From: Bacteroidales bacterium
GTDB lineage: Bacteria; Bacteroidota; Bacteroidia; Bacteroidales; FEN-979
NCBI GenBank assembly: GCA_014860625.1
Contig: JACZJJ010000005.1
Location: forward strand, 1 to 38,840
DNA length: 38,840 bases
Direction: 5' to 3'
A program made the position numbers and the translations under genes. Shown here piece after piece: positions 35,924 through 38,840 of the stretch. The notes beneath the pieces were generated by a model that was not told the origin of the DNA, searched no databases, and was given only the letters and a program-made list of their open reading frames with translations. Every line of letters begins with the position of its first letter. Position 1 is the stretch's first letter.

Positions 35924-37699
35924 TTAATCTCCCCAGGTCAGGATTTTAAACCCGGTCCTGCGGTTGGCCTGGTGCAGTGCTTCTGAACAATCCTGGTTGG
36001 GCTCGCAATTACAAGCATTTACTGGCATGGATTCTCCGTAACCTTTTGCACTAATTCTTCCGGGATCGATCCCCTGTTCTATCATATAGGTTACAGCCGA
36101 TTCGGCGCGTTTCTGTGACAGCTCGCGGTTGTACTCTTCGGTTCCCCGGCAATCGGTATGCGATCCCAGTTCTATTGTGACAGGATAGAGTTTCATGATC
36201 CGCACAAGGCTATCCAGGGCTGGTTTGGCATCTTCACGGATATCCCACTTGTCGAAATCGTAATAGATGTTTTCAAGAAGATAAGGCTTATCCAACTGCC
36301 AACTGCCCACTGCCAACTGCCCACTGTCCTGTGCCCTGGGCTCTGTGCCCTGCGCCCTGGGCTCTGTGCCCTGCGCCCTGGGCTCTGAGCCCAGCATTCT
36401 GGCAAATGAATAGATATCGTCTGCGCCGATTCCCCCTGGCCGGTTTGAGCTGAAAAATCCACGATCTCCGGTTGAATCAGTCCATATGGAGAAATCATCG
36501 AAAGAGGAGTTCAATGGGGATCCGGGATTCACCGGCGTCGTCCATACAGATTGTCCTGAAGTCATTTCGTTATCCTCAATGAATCGGGTAACGAATAAAT
36601 CCAGTCCTCCGAAACCAGGATGATAATCAGAAGCAAACCAGAGCTCATTCCGGCTTCCGGCGAAGGGAAACATCTCATTCCCGGGAGTGTTTATTAACGG
36701 CCCGAGGTTTACTGGCGTTCCCCATCCCCATCCGGTTTCCGTCCAATTACACTGGTAGATGTCTGTGCCCCCGTATCCACCTGGCTGGTTGGAGACGAAA
36801 AAGAGGGTATTTCCATCGGGTGAAAGCGCGGGATGCCCTACTGAGTAATTGATGTTGTTCAGGAAAAAAGGGACCGGTTTGGTCCATCTGCTGTCCTTGA
36901 TTTCGGCTGTAAAGATTTTCAGGAGGTGCGTACGGGTTCGTTCAGGATCGCGTTTCGCCTGATCCCCAAATGCCTGTGTCCGGTTAATAAACACCTCCGT
37001 GAAGCCCCTGTTGAAACTGACCGGACCGGAATGCCACTCATGGCCTGAGAGTTTGTCGTAATCTTCAGGGGTAAGAAATGAGTCGGGCGCTCCTACCGGG
37101 GTTTTTTCAGCAAGGAAAAGTTTCAGGTAGCTGTTTCCTGTCCATCCATAGAGTTTGTCGCGGCCCTGTTCAGGCAGCCGGTCGCTGGTAAAGAGCAGTC
37201 CGGTTGGAATGATAACGACACCAAATTCAGATTGGGGAGAGTTCAATAGGGCCATATTCTGCACATCGAATCCGGGTTTCTGTTGTTTCCAGCGGATGGC
37301 GCTGTCGCAAGCGGCTGCAAAATGATTCGACGGAAATCTGCCCGGCGCGACTGCTTCACATTGAAGGAAAAGTCGTTGCGCCTCTTCGTAATCACCCGAA
37401 ACCCTGTATGCCTGCCCCAGGTAATAATAGTTCTCCGGAAGGGTCTCGCCCAAACTTATTGCCCTTCGGTAGCAGGTCTTCGCCTGCGGCCAGTCGTTGA
37501 GCATCCGATAGCAATCAGCAAGCAATGAAACAATCTTTGTCTCTTCTTCCGGGTTCCCCTTCTCCAACGTTGTCTGAAGAAGCAAAACGGCTTCCGTGAA
37601 GTTGTAAACAGCCATCTCTTTCTCAGCCTGCCTGATTTGGGAAAAAGCCTGTGCGAAAGATAGAAGTAGGATGAAGCTTATGATGTGGGATTTTGTCAT
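35924..37699 (-). CDS. OmpA-family protein with TPR and PD40 repeats, 591 aa (PorE-like)
   Basis: A signal peptide (MTKSHIISFILLLSFAQAFS) precedes TPR-like helices (about 22-130: YNFTEAVLLLQTTLEKG, AKTCYRRAISLGETLPENYY). A PD40/beta-propeller region follows (about 150-430: HPALSPDGNTLFFVSNQPGG, NELWFASDYHPGFGG, RGFFSSNRPGGIGADDIY). A repeat-derived linker (about 433-470) leads to a C-terminal OmpA peptidoglycan-binding domain (about 475-591: YYDFDKWDIRED, HTDCRGTEEYN, RISAKGYGE, ANRRTGF). TPR-propeller-OmpA proteins such as PorE of P. gingivalis are periplasmic T9SS-associated factors paired with PorP-like proteins. The carboxypeptidase-regulatory-like domain common between propeller and OmpA in that group is not visible. 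It lies 81 bases downstream of the PorP-like gene, and the pair is probably cotranscribed. PorE itself is not claimed. Confidence 0.9.
   Translation of the reverse strand: MTKSHIISFILLLSFAQAFSQIRQAEKEMAVYNFTEAVLLLQTTLEKGNPEEETKIVSLLADCYRMLNDWPQAKTCYRRAISLGETLPENYYYLGQAYRVSGDYEEAQRLFLQCEAVAPGRFPSNHFAAACDSAIRWKQQKPGFDVQNMALLNSPQSEFGVVIIPTGLLFTSDRLPEQGRDKLYGWTGNSYLKLFLAEKTPVGAPDSFLTPEDYDKLSGHEWHSGPVSFNRGFTEVFINRTQAFGDQAKRDPERTRTHLLKIFTAEIKDSRWTKPVPFFLNNINYSVGHPALSPDGNTLFFVSNQPGGYGGTDIYQCNWTETGWGWGTPVNLGPLINTPGNEMFPFAGSRNELWFASDYHPGFGGLDLFVTRFIEDNEMTSGQSVWTTPVNPGSPLNSSFDDFSIWTDSTGDRGFFSSNRPGGIGADDIYSFARMLGSEPRAQGTEPRAQGTEPRAQDSGQLAVGSWQLDKPYLLENIYYDFDKWDIREDAKPALDSLVRIMKLYPVTIELGSHTDCRGTEEYNRELSQKRAESAVTYMIEQGIDPGRISAKGYGESMPVNACNCEPNQDCSEALHQANRRTGFKILTWGD
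36292..36393. repeat. Heptamer arrays inside the OmpA gene
   Basis: Plus strand 36292-36326 is five heptamers CCAACTG/CCCACTG. Plus strand 36331-36393 is nine heptamers in a 21-bp higher-order unit (GTGCCCT, GGGCTCT, then GCGCCCT variants). In the OmpA frame they give a heptad repeat EPRAQGT followed by QLAVGSWQL. The first family also occurs upstream of the giant gene at 13566-13590. Confidence 0.85.
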
Positions 37700-37719
37700 T
37701 GGTCATTGGTCATTGGTCA
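37696..37719. repeat. ATG-containing heptamer repeat over the OmpA start
   Basis: Plus strand TCATTGG three times (minus strand CCAATGA). Each unit contains an ATG on the gene strand, at 37713, 37706 and 37699; the last is the OmpA start. The 37713 ATG opens a five-codon frame, M-T-N-D-Q, whose TGA (37698-37696) overlaps the OmpA ATG as ATGA. Confidence 0.75.
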
Positions 37720-37725
37720 ACAAGA

Positions 37726-37774
37726 ACCCCTAAATCCCCTGAAGGGGACTTACTCCCCCTTTAGGGGGTTGGGG
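37726..37774 (-). terminator. Reduced copy of the hairpin repeat after the PorP-like gene
   Basis: Plus strand ACCCCTAAATCCCCTGAAGG matches the left arm of 27440-27467. A shorter, imperfect right arm (TTTAGGGGGTTGGGGT) follows directly, without the two inner hairpins. It lies six bases after the PorP-like stop (37783-37781) and before the OmpA start. Like the other copies it abuts a stop codon. If it terminates, it does so only partly, since OmpA follows at once. Confidence 0.55.
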
Positions 37775-37780
37775 TGTATT

Positions 37781-38840
37781 TTAAAAATATCGTGGTGTAA
37801 GCATGCGTGTTCGTTTAAAGAGGTCGGTTTCATAGCTGATGCGGATCTCGTGCGATCCGCTGTTGTGCGATCTTAGGGCATTGAACCAGATGTCGTAGGA
37901 GTATCCGACCGAAAATCCTTTCCCCACATCTACCCCAACCATCAGATCGATGGCGCTGTTCGTTCGGTATCCAACACCCAGGGTAAGGATATCGAGAAGC
38001 AGAAAACGGGCGTTGATATCTGCCTGCACCGGGGCGTTGGCAACATATTTCACCAGCACCGAGGGCAGAAACACGAATTTGCTGGCCAGGGAAATGGTGC
38101 CTCCGGCAATACCGTAAAAGTTGGCACGCAGCCGGGTGAAGGTCGCTTCGCCGGTTGGTGCAGTTGAGGAGACAATCATCTGGTTCTGAAGAAGGTGCTT
38201 CACCGATATTCCAGCATAGTAGCGTGCATGGGAGTAATAGATTCCGAAATCGACATCCGGGACGACACGATTGCTCGCATCGTTCACCAGCAGCTGATCT
38301 ACGGGATCCAACGGATGCAGCACATTCCAGTCGATGTTGTAATACTTGATGCCGGCCGAAACTCCAAATGCCAGTTTGCTGGCAGGGAAGAGAATCCGGT
38401 AAGCAAAAGAGGCCATCACGTTATAATCAACTGTGGGGCCGAGCTCGTCGCGATACATATAAACCCCCAGCCCGATATGCGGGTTCCGCAACGGGGTGTG
38501 AACCGTCAGGCAGGTTGTTCGGGGAGCCCCATCCACACCAACCCACTGGAAACGGGTGAGCAAGTCTGCGGCCAGAGCATCCCGGCTTCCGGAGTAGGCG
38601 GGATTGAACTCCAGCTTGGTATACATGTATTGAGTGAAGAGAGGGTCCTGCTGACCAACGACGAGGGACGAAGGAAGAAGGAGGAGGGACCAAAAAAGAA
38701 GGACGAGGGATGAGGGACGAAGGAAGAAGGAAGAAGGAAGAAGGACGAAGGAAGAAGGAAGAAGGAAGAAGGACGAAGGAAGAAGGAAGAAGGAAGAAGG
38801 ACGAAGGACGAAAGTTGAGGGACGAAGGATGAAAATAGAG
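37781..38840 (-). CDS. PorP/SprF-family outer membrane protein (5' end beyond window)
   Basis: The first ATG in frame (38626) is internal. Upstream codons in the same frame read QQDPLFTQY, then MYTKLEFNPAYSGSRD, the hallmark mature N-terminus of PorP/SprF proteins. In front of that is a hydrophobic stretch SSLVLLFWSLLLLPSSLVVG that fits a signal peptide. From QQDP to the TAA stop there are 290 residues, the normal size. Beta-barrel-like alternation and motifs such as GLGVYMYRDELGPT, FGVSAGIKYYNID, DFGIYYSHARYYAGIS and GFSVGYSYDI follow. PorP/SprF proteins work with T9SS in the outer membrane and are needed for secretion or anchoring of particular large surface proteins. No ATG, GTG or in-frame TTG exists between 38627 and 38840 and no stop occurs in any minus-strand frame there, so the start lies outside the window or was lost to the repeat array. 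Confidence 0.88.
   Translation of the reverse strand, partial: SIFILRPSTFVLRPSSFFLLPSSFFLLPSSFVLLPSSFFLRPSSLVLLFWSLLLLPSSLVVGQQDPLFTQYMYTKLEFNPAYSGSRDALAADLLTRFQWVGVDGAPRTTCLTVHTPLRNPHIGLGVYMYRDELGPTVDYNVMASFAYRILFPASKLAFGVSAGIKYYNIDWNVLHPLDPVDQLLVNDASNRVVPDVDFGIYYSHARYYAGISVKHLLQNQMIVSSTAPTGEATFTRLRANFYGIAGGTISLASKFVFLPSVLVKYVANAPVQADINARFLLLDILTLGVGYRTNSAIDLMVGVDVGKGFSVGYSYDIWFNALRSHNSGSHEIRISYETDLFKRTRMLTPRYF
38654..38840. repeat. Long heptamer array with 28-bp higher-order period
   Basis: From 38715 to 38812 there are 14 exact heptamers: (GGACGAA, then GGAAGAA three times) repeated three times, plus GGACGAA twice. Degenerate heptamers in the same phase continue down to 38654 (last ACCAACG) and up to the window end. 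The array is purine-rich on the plus strand and stop-free in all three minus-strand frames. The PorP-like signal peptide is encoded within its degenerate part. Confidence 0.92.

Noticed and set aside
38654-38840. CRISPR array
   Set aside because: The units are contiguous 7-mers without spacers, and no cas gene is near.

Overview
The window looks like a Bacteroidota chromosome segment, most likely from a Bacteroidales-like lineage. The evidence is a PorP/SprF-type protein, an OmpA protein with TPR and PD40 repeats, a type A T9SS C-terminal sorting domain on an LRR protein, six C-terminal 'Fibrobacter succinogenes major paralogous' (FISUMP) domains, and promoter-like boxes of the TTTG / TAnnTTTG type. 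All supported protein genes lie on the minus strand, so transcription runs from high to low coordinates. I see no tRNA, rRNA, CRISPR array, transposase or phage gene.

Layout in the direction of transcription: a PorP/SprF-like protein whose 5' end leaves the window inside a heptanucleotide repeat array (38840-37781); a TPR-PD40-OmpA protein (37699-35924); an IgGFc-binding-like/PKD/FISUMP protein (35779-31856); PKD-like/FISUMP proteins (31692-27529 and 27348-22627); a secreted LRR protein (22541-20982) and a secreted ankyrin protein (20947-19469); a PKD-like/FISUMP gene split by an in-frame TAG (19370-13764); a giant 3057-residue PKD-like/FISUMP protein (13498-4325); a candidate structured RNA (about 4152-3985) in front of a small PepSY-like secreted protein (3886-3299); and a further FISUMP protein missing only its last few codons at the window edge (3195-1).

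Five of the six FISUMP proteins share both ends: a signal peptide followed by a mature start of the form GEGTKQ and a roughly 430-residue N-terminal module, and a C-terminal Ig-like plus FISUMP cassette. Between them sit 0, 6, 8, 11 or 23 PKD-like repeats of about 93 residues. The sixth keeps the C-terminal cassette but has an IgGFc-binding-like N-terminus. I read the locus as a family of cell-surface stalk proteins of graded length encoded beside PorP-like and OmpA-like envelope proteins. A dependence on type IX secretion is inferred, because none of the FISUMP proteins carries a recognisable T9SS CTD.

The other striking layer is DNA-level. Unrelated short tandem repeats, mostly with a 7-bp period, occur at many gene borders and have entered coding sequence: they appear to encode the PorP signal peptide, an OmpA linker, the stop codons of two FISUMP genes and the start-codon region of the OmpA gene. 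A hairpin repeat abuts three stop codons, and the 3' ends of two gene pairs look recently homogenised.
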